Below, piece by piece: positions 7,962-16,316 of a stretch of 34,968 nucleotides of DNA (position 1 is the stretch's first letter; each line of letters opens with the position of its first letter). This DNA is from Anaerolinea sp. (GTDB lineage Bacteria; Chloroflexota; Anaerolineae; Anaerolineales; Anaerolineaceae). The stretch is from the NCBI GenBank assembly GCA_029975965.1, contig JARKOV010000094.1, positions 1 to 34,968 on the forward strand, given 5' to 3'. Both the position numbers and the translations under genes were made by a program. Under the pieces are notes generated by a model. It was not told where the DNA came from and ran no database searches. It was given only the letters and a program-made list of their open reading frames with translations.

Positions 7962-7980
7962 TCTCAACGCAGCGTTGAGA
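7962..7980. promoter_or_regulatory. 19-nt perfect palindrome, probable operator
   Basis: TCTCAACGCAGCGTTGAGA: 9-bp arms around a single central A. It covers the -35/spacer region of the promoter for the kinase at 7998 and lies in the divergent intergenic region with the pseudo-receiver/Ig-repeat transcript. A dimeric regulator is expected; the LuxR-type regulator encoded at 10309 is one candidate. Confidence 0.6.
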
Positions 7981-7985
7981 TTGGG

Positions 7986-7991
7986 TAAAAT
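7986..7991 (+). promoter_or_regulatory. -10 hexamer of a probable leaderless promoter
   Basis: TAAAAT ends 6 nt before the ATG at 7998, directly downstream of the 19-nt palindrome. There is no Shine-Dalgarno at normal spacing. Confidence 0.45.
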
Positions 7992-7997
7992 AGAGCC

Positions 7998-10334
7998 ATG
8001 CTGCGTTTCTGGCTGATCTTCATTGCGGTGCTGGGCGGGTTGATCTGTGCCTTGCTGGCCATCACCGCCTGGCGGCGAAGGCCCGCGCCGGGGGCGTCTT
8101 TTCTGGCCGGGGCGATGGCCTGCGTGACCGTCTACGCGATGGGCTACGGCCTGGAGCTGAGCAGCAGCAGCCTGGAATACATCCTGGCCTGCATCCGCAT
8201 TGAATACCTGGGGGTCGCCTGGCTGCCGGGCTTCTGGATCGCGCTGGCCCTGCGCTACACCAACCGCCTGGAATGGCTGAAGCCGCGCCGCTTTCTGCTG
8301 CTGTGGGTCATCCCCATTCTCGTCATCCTCGGCGTGTTCACCAACCCGCTGCACCGCCTTTTCTACACCAGCGTCGCTATCGACACCAGCGGACCTTTCA
8401 GCGTGCTCAGCTTCGAACGCGGGCCGATCTACTGGCTGCACATGGGCTACACCTTTTTCGCCTTCCTGGCAGCGGCGTTCTTATTGATCCAGTATCTCCT
8501 CTCGCCTCACGCGCTGTACCGCAAGCAATCCGGATTGCTCTTGTTGAGCAGCGTGTTGACCATCCTGGTGACCACGCTCTACCTGGCTGGGTTGCAGCCA
8601 ATCCCGCACCTGGACATCATCGTCTACGCGCTGATCTTCGCCGGCGGGATCGTCGGCTGGGGCCTGCTGCGTTTTCATCTGGTCGCCCTCTCGCCCATTG
8701 CGCGGGAAACGCTTTTCGACAACCTGCGCGACGCAGCCCTCGTGCTGGACGGCGCCGACCGGCTGGTCGATTTCAACCCCGAAGCCCGCCGTCTGCTTGG
8801 CTTAACCAACAACCCGATCGGGCTACCGCTCGAGCAATGCCTGCCGGCGGACTTCCTCCCGGCGTTTCACGGGTTGCGCTCCGGGGATGCAGTCCGCGAG
8901 TTTACCCTCGAACGTCAGGGGCAGCCAGAATATTTCGAGGTTCTGCATTCCAGCCTGCCTGGTGCATCCGGCGAATCCCAGGGCTTACTGGTGGTGGTCC
9001 ACGACATCACCCGCCGCCAGCGCCTGCAGAGCGCCCTCGAAGCGATCAACGCCGAATTGGATGAGCGCGTCAAGCTGCGCACCCAGGAGTACCAGGAGAC
9101 GATCGTGCGCCTGGAAAACGAGATCGAGACGCGCCAGAAGGCCGAGCGGCAGTTAAAGGAAATGCAAAACAGCCTGGTTGAGCAGGTCTCCGCGCAAAGC
9201 CGGAAGCTCTCCACCCTCTACGACGTGCTGCTCTACCAGGGCGGCACGGGCGATGCAGTTGAGATTTTCAACCAGTCGCTCGCCCGGATCATGCAGATGA
9301 TGAACGCCGACGCGACCTGCATGCACGAGATGCGTGACGGAGCCATTTACCTCTCGGGCAGCATCGGGCTGCCGGAGGAGGCCAACCAGATGCTCGCGGT
9401 GCTACCGGGCGACTGGCTGAGCGACGGGAAACCCCTGGTCTCGATCAACTTGCCCCAGGAAGAACGCCTGCCGCCGCAACTGCGCCTGCCCTGTTACACC
9501 ACCTACCTGGCAGCGCCGATCAAGCTCAACAACGCCACGACCGGCGTCTTGCAGGTTTTCTGGAGCGCGTTGCACAGCGTCAGCGTGGAAGACATCGCTT
9601 ACTTTTCGATCATCGCCGAGCAGATTGGCGTCATCCTGGAAAACGCGCGCCTGCGCAAGACGCTCGAAGACCGCGCCGTGCAGGTGGAGCGCCGCCGCCT
9701 GGCGCGCGATTTGCACGACTCGGTGACCCAGTCGCTGCACAGCCTGTCGTTGTACACCGGCACCTTGCGCAACCGCCTCAGACAGGGTCAGGTAGAGAAG
9801 GCCGAGGAGATGCTCGACCGGCTCGACCAGAGCGCTCGCCAGGCGCTGAAAGAAATGCGCCTGCTGCTGTATGAGATGCGCCTCGCCCCCCTGGAAAACC
9901 TGCGCCTGGTCGAAACGCTGCAAAACCGCCTGGAAGCGGTCGAGAAACGCGCCGGCATCGACGCCGCTTTGCTCGTCGATGAGCCTGCGCACTGGCCGTT
10001 GAATTGGGAGGCCGAGATGTACTGCATCGCCATGGAGGCCTTGAACAATTCGCTCAAACACGGCAACGCCAACCAGGTGCGGGTGAACCTGCGCGGGAGC
10101 GCAAATTGGGTTGAAATGAGCATCCAGGACGACGGGCGGGGGTTCTCTCATCAGAAGGCCCAGAAGACCGGAATCGGGTTACAGAGCATGCGCGAGCGTG
10201 CCGAGCGGTTGGGCGGTGAAATCCAGATCGAGTCTACGGAAGGCAGCGGCACGAAGGTTTGCCTGCGGGTCGGAACGCCGGTCGCGCCGGAGGACGAGGA
10301 GGCCAGGCTTGATTCGAATATTGACCGCGGATGA
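7998..10334 (+). CDS. Membrane sensor histidine kinase, 7TM-PAS-GAF-HisKA_3 (NarL type)
   Basis: A 778-residue inner-membrane kinase. Residues 1 to about 225 hold some seven hydrophobic helices with the look of the HisKA_7TM sensor domain. A PAS domain follows (about 230-340, LRDAALVLDGADRLVDFN), then a coiled coil (about 345-400) and a GAF domain (about 400-555). The dimerisation/phospho-acceptor helix RRRLARDLHDSVTQ carries His573. The ATPase domain shows the N box (EALNNSLKHGN, about 680), DDGRGF (about 711) and GIGLQSMRERAERLGG. The LHDS context marks the HisKA_3/HATPase type that pairs with NarL/LuxR regulators. The partner gene overlaps its 3' end. The ligand of the 7TM domain is unknown. 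It is paralogous to the kinase at 33582: both share a RLEAVEKRAGI segment. Confidence 0.93.
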   Translation: MLRFWLIFIAVLGGLICALLAITAWRRRPAPGASFLAGAMACVTVYAMGYGLELSSSSLEYILACIRIEYLGVAWLPGFWIALALRYTNRLEWLKPRRFLLLWVIPILVILGVFTNPLHRLFYTSVAIDTSGPFSVLSFERGPIYWLHMGYTFFAFLAAAFLLIQYLLSPHALYRKQSGLLLLSSVLTILVTTLYLAGLQPIPHLDIIVYALIFAGGIVGWGLLRFHLVALSPIARETLFDNLRDAALVLDGADRLVDFNPEARRLLGLTNNPIGLPLEQCLPADFLPAFHGLRSGDAVREFTLERQGQPEYFEVLHSSLPGASGESQGLLVVVHDITRRQRLQSALEAINAELDERVKLRTQEYQETIVRLENEIETRQKAERQLKEMQNSLVEQVSAQSRKLSTLYDVLLYQGGTGDAVEIFNQSLARIMQMMNADATCMHEMRDGAIYLSGSIGLPEEANQMLAVLPGDWLSDGKPLVSINLPQEERLPPQLRLPCYTTYLAAPIKLNNATTGVLQVFWSALHSVSVEDIAYFSIIAEQIGVILENARLRKTLEDRAVQVERRRLARDLHDSVTQSLHSLSLYTGTLRNRLRQGQVEKAEEMLDRLDQSARQALKEMRLLLYEMRLAPLENLRLVETLQNRLEAVEKRAGIDAALLVDEPAHWPLNWEAEMYCIAMEALNNSLKHGNANQVRVNLRGSANWVEMSIQDDGRGFSHQKAQKTGIGLQSMRERAERLGGEIQIESTEGSGTKVCLRVGTPVAPEDEEARLDSNIDRG

Positions 10335-10950
10335 TCACCCGTTGATGCGCGACGCGCTGCGCATCTGCATCGAAGACGAGTCAGATATGCAGATCGTCGC
10401 CGAGGTGGAAACCGGCCGCGACGCGATCAGCAAAGCGCGCGAAATCGACCCGGATGTGACCATCCTGGACCTGTACCTGCCAGACCAGGATGGGATCAGC
10501 GTTTTACAGCAAATTCTGGCCGCCGACCCCGAGGCGCGCGTGTTGTTTTTCACCAGCTCAAGTGAGGACGACAGGATCGCGCAGGCGATTCAATCCGGGG
10601 CGCTGGGCTACCTGATCAAAGACTCGCAGCGCAGCGAGATCCTCGCCGCGATTCGCGACGTCAGCCAGGGGCGCAGCTACCTTTCCCCCACCGTGGCTGG
10701 CAAGCTGGCCAACAGCCTGCGGCAACGGCATGCCAACAGCTTGCAAGCCAGCGTCGAGCGCCTCACCCAACGCGAGGAGGACATCCTGGCGCTGGTCGGA
10801 GAGGGCGCCTCCAACCTCGACATCGCCCGCCGCCTGAACATCGGCGAGACGACCGTGCGCACCCACATCCACAACATCCTGCAGAAGATGGGCCTGGAAA
10901 ACCGCTCTCAACTGCTCATGCACATCCTGCGGCAGAAAACCAGGCGCTGA
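10309..10950 (+). CDS. NarL/LuxR-family response regulator
   Basis: A 213-residue regulator. Its receiver domain (1-120) has the acidic pair in LTADDHP, phospho-acceptor Asp54 (ILDLYLPDQDG), FFTSSSEDD and YLIKDS. Its C-terminal LuxR HTH domain is LTQREEDILALVGEG...SNLDIARRL...TTVRTHIHNILQKMG. The start is placed at TTG 10309, which follows GAGGAGG by 6 nt and puts the first beta strand at the normal position. The frame is open further upstream to 10198, but that would add 37 Arg-rich residues read from kinase sequence. The 26-nt overlap with the kinase gene implies translational coupling. It is expected to be phosphorylated by that kinase and may bind the palindrome at 7962-7980. Confidence 0.9.
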   Translation: MIRILTADDHPLMRDALRICIEDESDMQIVAEVETGRDAISKAREIDPDVTILDLYLPDQDGISVLQQILAADPEARVLFFTSSSEDDRIAQAIQSGALGYLIKDSQRSEILAAIRDVSQGRSYLSPTVAGKLANSLRQRHANSLQASVERLTQREEDILALVGEGASNLDIARRLNIGETTVRTHIHNILQKMGLENRSQLLMHILRQKTRR

Positions 10951-11009
10951 GGGATTCAACGCTGGGATTATCAACCGTCTGATCCGAAGGCGGTCGGTGT
11001 GGAGGTAAC

Positions 11010-12158
11010 CTAATCCTTCCCTACGGCGAGAAATTCCTCATAATTCTGCCGGCTGACCGTGGTTAATTTCGCTCCCGGATAAGCTTCGAGAAAGGCTTTG
11101 CGCACGCTTTTGCGAATCTCTTCGCTCTGCCATTTGAATTCGTAACCATACAAGTCCCCCCCGTATTCTTCGACCAGGTCGATTTCCTTCTGGTCATAGG
11201 TGCGCCAGAAGTATCTATTCACAAACCGGTCGTTAAACTGGTTCGCCTTCATCCGTTCCGCCATCATGTAATTTTCCCACAACTGCCCCACGTCATTGCG
11301 CAATCCGAGCGGGTTGAAATTTTGGATCAGGCTGTTGCGCACGCCGTTATCATAGAAGTAATATCGGGCGTTCTTGGTCACCTCTTTGCGCAAATTGCGC
11401 GAATACCCACCAATACGATAGATGACAAAGACTTTTTCGAGCAAGTCCAGGTACTTTTCAACCGTCTGGCGGTTGAGTGCCAGGCTGGCCGCCAGCTCAT
11501 TGACGGAGACTTCTTGACCAATCTGGAACGCCAGTAAACGCAGCAGATCGACTATTTTCGCAGACTTGCGCACGCCGTCGATTTCAAGGATATCCCGGTA
11601 AAGGTAAGCTCCTACCAGCTCATTCAAGAGACGCTCGCGCAGGCGTGCATCCTGGGTCGTCAGGATCGCCGGATACCCACCCCAGACCATCCAGCGTTCC
11701 AATTGAGCGCGCGCCTCAATCGCACCAAAATATTGGCCTACTTCCTGGTAACTTAACGAATACAGCGTAAAGGTAAATGACCGACCAGTGAGTGGCTCGC
11801 TGATCCGGTTGGCGAGCTCGAAGGAAGCCGAGCCCGTGGCCAGGATGGCTACCTGTGGAAAACTGTCCACCATGATCTTGAGGTTGAGACCGATATTCGG
11901 AATCCGCTGCGCTTCATCGATCACCACCAACTCGGCATCGCCAAGGACATCCCCCAGGATATTGCGGCTCTGGCTGGAAAGCGCTTCGCGATAAACCAGT
12001 TCATCCGCGTTCACAAAACGACTGCGCAGGGATATAGCGGCGAGCAGTTCACGGGCTAGCGTCGTTTTGCCGACCTGCCGGGGACCGTATAGCACCAGCA
12101 CCTTTCCAGGCAACAGATGATCCTGAAGGATCGATTGGATCAACCGCGGAATTATCAT
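11010..12158 (-). CDS. AAA ATPase with DUF4143 C-terminal domain
   Basis: A 382-residue protein of the AAA_14 + DUF4143 family. Walker A is GPRQVGKTT (residues 25-33), Walker B is VVIDEAQR (about 78-85) and a sensor-like LATGSASFE follows. The C-terminal half (about 190-340) has a helix-turn-helix-like segment (VNELAASLALNRQTVEKYLDLLEK) and the DUF4143 pattern ending in KEIDLVEEYGG, DLYGYEFKW, which resembles a PD-(D/E)XK-like fold. The biochemical role of this family is not established; members are often accessory genes. The gene stands alone. Its flanks and parts of the gene are clearly more AT-rich than neighbours, consistent with lateral acquisition. The ATG lies 6 nt after TATAAT, suggesting a leaderless mRNA. 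Confidence 0.9.
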   Translation of the reverse strand: MIIPRLIQSILQDHLLPGKVLVLYGPRQVGKTTLARELLAAISLRSRFVNADELVYREALSSQSRNILGDVLGDAELVVIDEAQRIPNIGLNLKIMVDSFPQVAILATGSASFELANRISEPLTGRSFTFTLYSLSYQEVGQYFGAIEARAQLERWMVWGGYPAILTTQDARLRERLLNELVGAYLYRDILEIDGVRKSAKIVDLLRLLAFQIGQEVSVNELAASLALNRQTVEKYLDLLEKVFVIYRIGGYSRNLRKEVTKNARYYFYDNGVRNSLIQNFNPLGLRNDVGQLWENYMMAERMKANQFNDRFVNRYFWRTYDQKEIDLVEEYGGDLYGYEFKWQSEEIRKSVRKAFLEAYPGAKLTTVSRQNYEEFLAVGKD

Positions 12159-12164
12159 AAATAT

Positions 12165-12170
12165 ATTATA
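12165..12170 (-). promoter_or_regulatory. Consensus -10 box, leaderless promoter of the DUF4143 ATPase
   Basis: On the minus strand the sequence reads TATAAT, then 6 nt, then the ATG at 12158. No -35 consensus at 16-18 nt is obvious. Confidence 0.6.
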
Positions 12171-12206
12171 CTACAACATCAAAATTTATATTAATTTGTT
12201 GTATTA
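12169..12206. promoter_or_regulatory. Imperfect inverted repeat in the ATPase promoter
   Basis: TACTACAACA (12169-12178) and TGTTGTATTA (12197-12206) are inverted copies matching at 8 of 10 positions. They sit in an AT-rich 110-nt intergenic region and touch the -10 box. It could be an operator. Confidence 0.4.
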
Positions 12207-12269
12207 GAAATTCCGGATAATTCAATCATCCCCGACATTCTTCGGGCAGGCACTCTCGATACACCATCC

Positions 12270-14144
12270 TCACCCACCCGCGCCAAGCGTGGCGACCTGG
12301 CCCTTGAACTGGCTCATGTACAGGTTGTAATAGGCGCCTTTCTTCTCCAGCAGCTCGGCGTGCGTGCCGCGCTCGAGGATCTCGCCGCCAAAGAGCACCA
12401 GGATGCAGTCGGCGTCGCGGATGGTGCTCAGGCGGTGGGCGATGACGAAGCTGGTGCGCCCGCTCATCAAACGCAACAGCGCCTCCTGGATGTGCTTCTC
12501 GGTGCGCGTGTCGACCGAGCTGGTGGCCTCGTCCAGGATGAGGATGCCCGGGTCGGCCAGCACCGCCCGCGCGATAGCCAGCAACTGGCGCTGCCCCTGG
12601 CTCAGGTTGCTGGCGCCCTCCGAGAGCGCGGTCTGGTAGCCGTGAGGCAGGTGATGGATGAAACCGTCGGCGTTGGCCAGCTTGGCCGCGGCGTAGACCT
12701 CTTCATCGGTGGCGTCCAGCCGCCCGTAACGGATGTTCTCCATCACGGAGGTTGCGAACAGGTAGGTGTCCTGCAGCACCACGCCCAGCCGGCTGCGCAG
12801 GTCGGCTTTGCGAATGCGGTGCAGCGGGTAACCGTCGACCCGGATCTCACCTCCGTCCACGTCATAGAAGCGCGAGAGCAGGTTGATGATCGTGGTTTTC
12901 CCCGCCCCGGTCGGCCCCACCAGCGCGATGGTCTGCCCGGGGTGGGCGTGCAGGCTGACGTTTTTCAAGACGGGCACCTCCGGATCGTAACCAAAGGTCA
13001 CGCCGTCGAATTCGACCTCGCCGTTGACCCGCTCCAATGCCACCGCGTCCGACTCGTCGACGATCTCGGGCGGCTCATCCAGGATCTCGAAGAAGCGCTC
13101 TGCCCCGGCCAACGCCGACTGCAGCGAATTGAACAGCGTCGCGAGCTGGTTGAGGGGGCGGTTGAACTGCTGAGAGTAATTGAGGAAGGCGGCGATGGTG
13201 CCCACCGTGACCAGGCCGTTGAGCGCCAGCCAGCCCCCCGCCGCGCTGATCACCGCGTAACCCAGGTTGCCGACGAAGTTCATCAACGGTCCCATCGTCT
13301 GCGATAACGACTGCGCGTGCAGGGCGGCGGATTTCAACGCCTTGTTGGCCTCGTCGAACTCGGCGATCGCGGTCTCCTCGCGGCAGTAGGCTTTGATCAC
13401 CCGCCCGCCCGAGACAGTCTCCTCGATCAAGCCGTTGAGCGTGCCCAGCGCCGCCTGCTGCTTGCGAAAATCGACCAGGGTGCGCGCCGCAATCGTGCGC
13501 GTGATCAACATCATCACCGGCACGGTCAACAGGCTGACCAGCGCCATCTGCCAGCTCAACGCAAACATGATCGCCGCCGTGCCGATGACCGTCAACAGGC
13601 TGGAAACCAGTTGGGTCACCGCTTCGTTGAGCACGGTGGAAATGTTGTCCACATCGTTGGTCAGTCGGCTCATCAGCTCGCCGTGCGGGCGCTTGTCGAA
13701 AAAGCGCAGCGAGAGGGTCTCCAACTGCTCGAACAGCGCCTTGCGCATATCACGCACGGTGCGCTGCGCCACGGCCACGATGACAAACGTCTGCCACCAG
13801 GTCGTCAGCGAGGTGGCGGCGTAGATGGCAGCCAGCACGCCCAGGATTTTGGCCAGGCCGGGCAGGTCGCTGGCGATGATGTAAACGTCGATGGCGCGGC
13901 CCATCAGGTAAGGCCCCAGCAAACCCAGCAGCGTGCTGGCGACGACCAGCAGGGTCGAGAAAATCAAGCCGCCGCGCTGTTGGCGCAGGTAAGTCCACAG
14001 CCGGGCGAGCGTCCTGCGGGCGTCCTTGACTTGCACTTTCTCGCGCACCATCCCCGGTCCGCCCGGTCCGCCCCGCCCAGGGCCAGGTGGGCCGAAGGGC
14101 ATGGCGGGCTGTTGAGTTCTTGCAGGTCTGGATTGGTTACTCAT
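12270..14144 (-). CDS. ABC exporter half-transporter, canonical subunit
   Basis: A 624-residue protein: a Pro/Gly-rich N-terminal tail (MPFGPPGPGRGGPGGPG), a six-helix exporter transmembrane domain (about 55-345) and a nucleotide-binding domain with Walker A GPTGAGKTT (about 412), Walker B LILDEATSSVD with catalytic Glu, and H-loop FVIAHRLST. Its signature motif is LSQGQ rather than LSGGQ. With the adjacent gene this forms a heterodimeric exporter: this subunit supplies the intact Walker/H-loop side of the active site, while its altered signature completes the degenerate site. Type IV multidrug or lipid exporters share this layout. It starts 13 nt after the partner gene's stop, so the two are co-transcribed. 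Confidence 0.92.
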   Translation of the reverse strand: MSNQSRPARTQQPAMPFGPPGPGRGGPGGPGMVREKVQVKDARRTLARLWTYLRQQRGGLIFSTLLVVASTLLGLLGPYLMGRAIDVYIIASDLPGLAKILGVLAAIYAATSLTTWWQTFVIVAVAQRTVRDMRKALFEQLETLSLRFFDKRPHGELMSRLTNDVDNISTVLNEAVTQLVSSLLTVIGTAAIMFALSWQMALVSLLTVPVMMLITRTIAARTLVDFRKQQAALGTLNGLIEETVSGGRVIKAYCREETAIAEFDEANKALKSAALHAQSLSQTMGPLMNFVGNLGYAVISAAGGWLALNGLVTVGTIAAFLNYSQQFNRPLNQLATLFNSLQSALAGAERFFEILDEPPEIVDESDAVALERVNGEVEFDGVTFGYDPEVPVLKNVSLHAHPGQTIALVGPTGAGKTTIINLLSRFYDVDGGEIRVDGYPLHRIRKADLRSRLGVVLQDTYLFATSVMENIRYGRLDATDEEVYAAAKLANADGFIHHLPHGYQTALSEGASNLSQGQRQLLAIARAVLADPGILILDEATSSVDTRTEKHIQEALLRLMSGRTSFVIAHRLSTIRDADCILVLFGGEILERGTHAELLEKKGAYYNLYMSQFKGQVATLGAGG

Positions 14145-14157
14145 CAGTGGTCATCTC

Positions 14158-15897
14158 TCAAGCAACAGCCGGCGAGCCGCCAAGCTGCGAGTCGAAAATT
14201 TCCCGGTAAATGGGGCTGCGCTCGAGCAGCTCGCGATGATTGCCCATCGCGCTGAGCTTGCCATCGTTGAGCACGAGGATCTTGTCGGCGTTGATCACGG
14301 TGCTGATGCGCTGGGCGATCACGAAACAGGTGCTGCCGCGCATCAACTCGTCGACCGCAGCCTGGATCTTGCTCTCCGTCTCGGCGTCCACCGCGCTGGT
14401 CGAGTCGTCCAGGATCAGCACGGCCGGTTTGATCAGCAACGCCCGTGCGATGGCGATGCGCTGTTTCTGCCCGCCCGACAGGTTCACCCCGCGCTGGCCG
14501 AGTTGGGTGTCGTAGCCCTGCTCCATCGCCTGGATAAACTCGTGCGCCTGGGCAGCCTTCGCCGCGGCGATTACCTCCTCGTCGCTCGCCTCCGGCCGGC
14601 CATAGCGGATGTTGTCACGCACGCTGCCGGTGAACAGCACCACGTCTTGCAGCGCAAAACCGATCGCGCGGCGCAGGGCGGTCTGGTCCACGTCGCGCAC
14701 ATCCATTCCGTCGATGGTCACGCGCCCGGCTTTCACATCGTAAAAACGCGGGATCAAGTTGACCAGGCTAGACTTGCCCGAGCCGGTCGCTCCCAAGATG
14801 GCGACGATTTCACCCGGCTCCGCGGTGAAGGTGATGTCGGTCAGCACCGATTCGTCGTCGCCGTCGTAGCTGAAGTTGACGTGCTCAAACGCCACCCTCC
14901 CACGAGGGGCAAACCGCGTGAGCGCCCCGGCGCGGTTTTGCACATCGGGCTGGCTGTCGAGCACCTCGGCGATGCGGTCGGCTGAGGCCCCGGCGCGCGA
15001 GACCTGCACCATCAGCATGGCGACCATCACCAGCGACGAGAGCGCGCGCAGCAGGTAATTGATGAAGGCGATCAGCGAGCCCACCTGCAGCGTGCCGGCA
15101 TTGACCTGCACGCCGCCGAACCACAGCGCGCCCACGATCCCCAGGTTGAGCGCCAGCATCATCACCGGCATCACCACCGCCATCAACTGCATGGCGCGGA
15201 TGGACGTATCGGCCAGTTGGTCGTTGGCCCGCCCAAAGCGGGCGTTTTCGTAATCGGCGCGCACAAACGCCTTGACCACCCGAACCCCGGTCAGGTTTTC
15301 TTGCATCACCGTGTTCAGGCCGTCCAGGCTCTCCTGCACGGCGCCGAACATCGGGTAGGCTTTCCGGCTGACCCAGGCGAGCAAGAGCAGCAACAGCGGC
15401 GAGAGGGCCAGCAACAACAGCGACAGGCGCGGGCTGGTGATCACCGCCAGCACCAGGCTGCCAATCAGCGTCAAAGGGGCGCGCACCATGATGCGCAGCA
15501 CGATCGAAACGACCTGCTCGGCCTGGGTCACATCGTTGGTCAGCCGGGTGACGAGCTGCCCGGTTTGCAGCGCGTCCAGGTTGCCGAAGGAAAGCGCCTG
15601 CACCTTGCGATAGAGGGCTGCGCGCAGGTCGGCGCTGAAGCCCAGCGAAGCCCGCACGGTGGTCAGCGTGCAGCCCACCCCGCCCAACATCCCCACAAAT
15701 GCCACCCCGACCATCTGCAGGCCGGTGCGCAGAACGACTGCCATATCCATCCGGGCGATGCCCACATCCACGATGGTCTCCATCAGGCGCGGCTGGAGCA
15801 GATCCATCACCACCTCGAGGAGCATGAAAAGCGGGCTGAGCAGAGCAGGGATCCAGTAAGGTTTTAGAAAGACGATCAGTTTGCGCAAGGAGCGCAT
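14158..15897 (-). CDS. ABC exporter half-transporter, degenerate-site subunit
   Basis: A 579-residue protein with six predicted membrane helices (about 15-310) followed by the ATPase domain. Walker A GATGSGKSS (about 369) and signature LSGGQ are intact. The catalytic Glu after Walker B is Asp (LILDDSTSAVD) and the H-loop His is Gln (FVIAQRIST). These are the hallmarks of the non-hydrolysing site in heterodimeric exporters of the TM287/288, BmrCD and LmrCD type. The start ATG at 15897 is preceded by GGGAGG. It is the first gene of the exporter pair, 419 nt downstream of the MarR gene on the same strand, so MarR control of the exporter is plausible. The substrate is unknown; drugs, lipids or peptides are typical. 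Confidence 0.92.
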   Translation of the reverse strand: MRSLRKLIVFLKPYWIPALLSPLFMLLEVVMDLLQPRLMETIVDVGIARMDMAVVLRTGLQMVGVAFVGMLGGVGCTLTTVRASLGFSADLRAALYRKVQALSFGNLDALQTGQLVTRLTNDVTQAEQVVSIVLRIMVRAPLTLIGSLVLAVITSPRLSLLLLALSPLLLLLLAWVSRKAYPMFGAVQESLDGLNTVMQENLTGVRVVKAFVRADYENARFGRANDQLADTSIRAMQLMAVVMPVMMLALNLGIVGALWFGGVQVNAGTLQVGSLIAFINYLLRALSSLVMVAMLMVQVSRAGASADRIAEVLDSQPDVQNRAGALTRFAPRGRVAFEHVNFSYDGDDESVLTDITFTAEPGEIVAILGATGSGKSSLVNLIPRFYDVKAGRVTIDGMDVRDVDQTALRRAIGFALQDVVLFTGSVRDNIRYGRPEASDEEVIAAAKAAQAHEFIQAMEQGYDTQLGQRGVNLSGGQKQRIAIARALLIKPAVLILDDSTSAVDAETESKIQAAVDELMRGSTCFVIAQRISTVINADKILVLNDGKLSAMGNHRELLERSPIYREIFDSQLGGSPAVA

Positions 15898-16057
15898 CCT
15901 TGCCTCCCAAATGGTGGATTAAGCGGGTCAATGGTCGCGCAGAAAGCGGTTCAGATCGACCGGGATCGGCCGGCAGATTCTCCACCGACCCGCCGGGCTG
16001 GCTCCGCTTATTAAACCAGCCCTGTCAGAGAAGATGAAATTACCCAAATACAATCCC

Positions 16058-16084
16058 CGCGCCGGTTGCCTCGCAACCGGCGCG
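16058..16084 (-). terminator. Strong GC hairpin, possible terminator or attenuator after MarR
   Basis: A perfect 12-bp stem CGCGCCGGTTGC / GCAACCGGCGCG with a 3-nt loop. On the minus strand it is followed by GGGGATTGTATTTGGG, a weak T-tract, so termination may be partial. Confidence 0.5.
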
Positions 16085-16121
16085 CGGCAGTCCGCCCTTT
16101 CGATTGGGTCTCAATTTGCCT

Positions 16122-16151
16122 GTAGAATATGGGGCAAAGCCCGGATTCTAC
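16122..16151. other. Compound hairpin
   Basis: GTAGAAT and ATTCTAC form a 7-bp outer stem. Inside, across a small internal loop, GGGC-AAA-GCCC forms a second stem. It lies about 165 nt downstream of the MarR stop codon on the minus strand. Function unknown. Confidence 0.35.
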
Positions 16152-16316
16152 GGAAAATATATGGCTCAATCCGCACCTTCACGGAGATACCCGTCTGGCT
16201 CAGGCTGGCCCACAAAACCTCCAGGTGGCCGCCGCTGGGGTCGTTAAGGGGCAACACGCTCCTCCCCAGGAATTTCGCCTGGCAGGAGAGTACCGGATCA
16301 CGCGACCAAGACAGGC

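Larger units (their letters stand above)
15898..16316. other. Non-coding region between MarR and exporter genes, rich in inverted repeats
   Basis: 419 nt without a convincing gene. It holds a 7-bp inverted repeat, GGGCTGG (15995-16001) / CCAGCCC (16016-16022), a 12-bp hairpin at 16058-16084 and a compound hairpin at 16122-16151. The exporter promoter must lie here unless the genes are read through from MarR. Short plus-strand frames crossing it have no Shine-Dalgarno and no recognisable composition. Confidence 0.5.
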
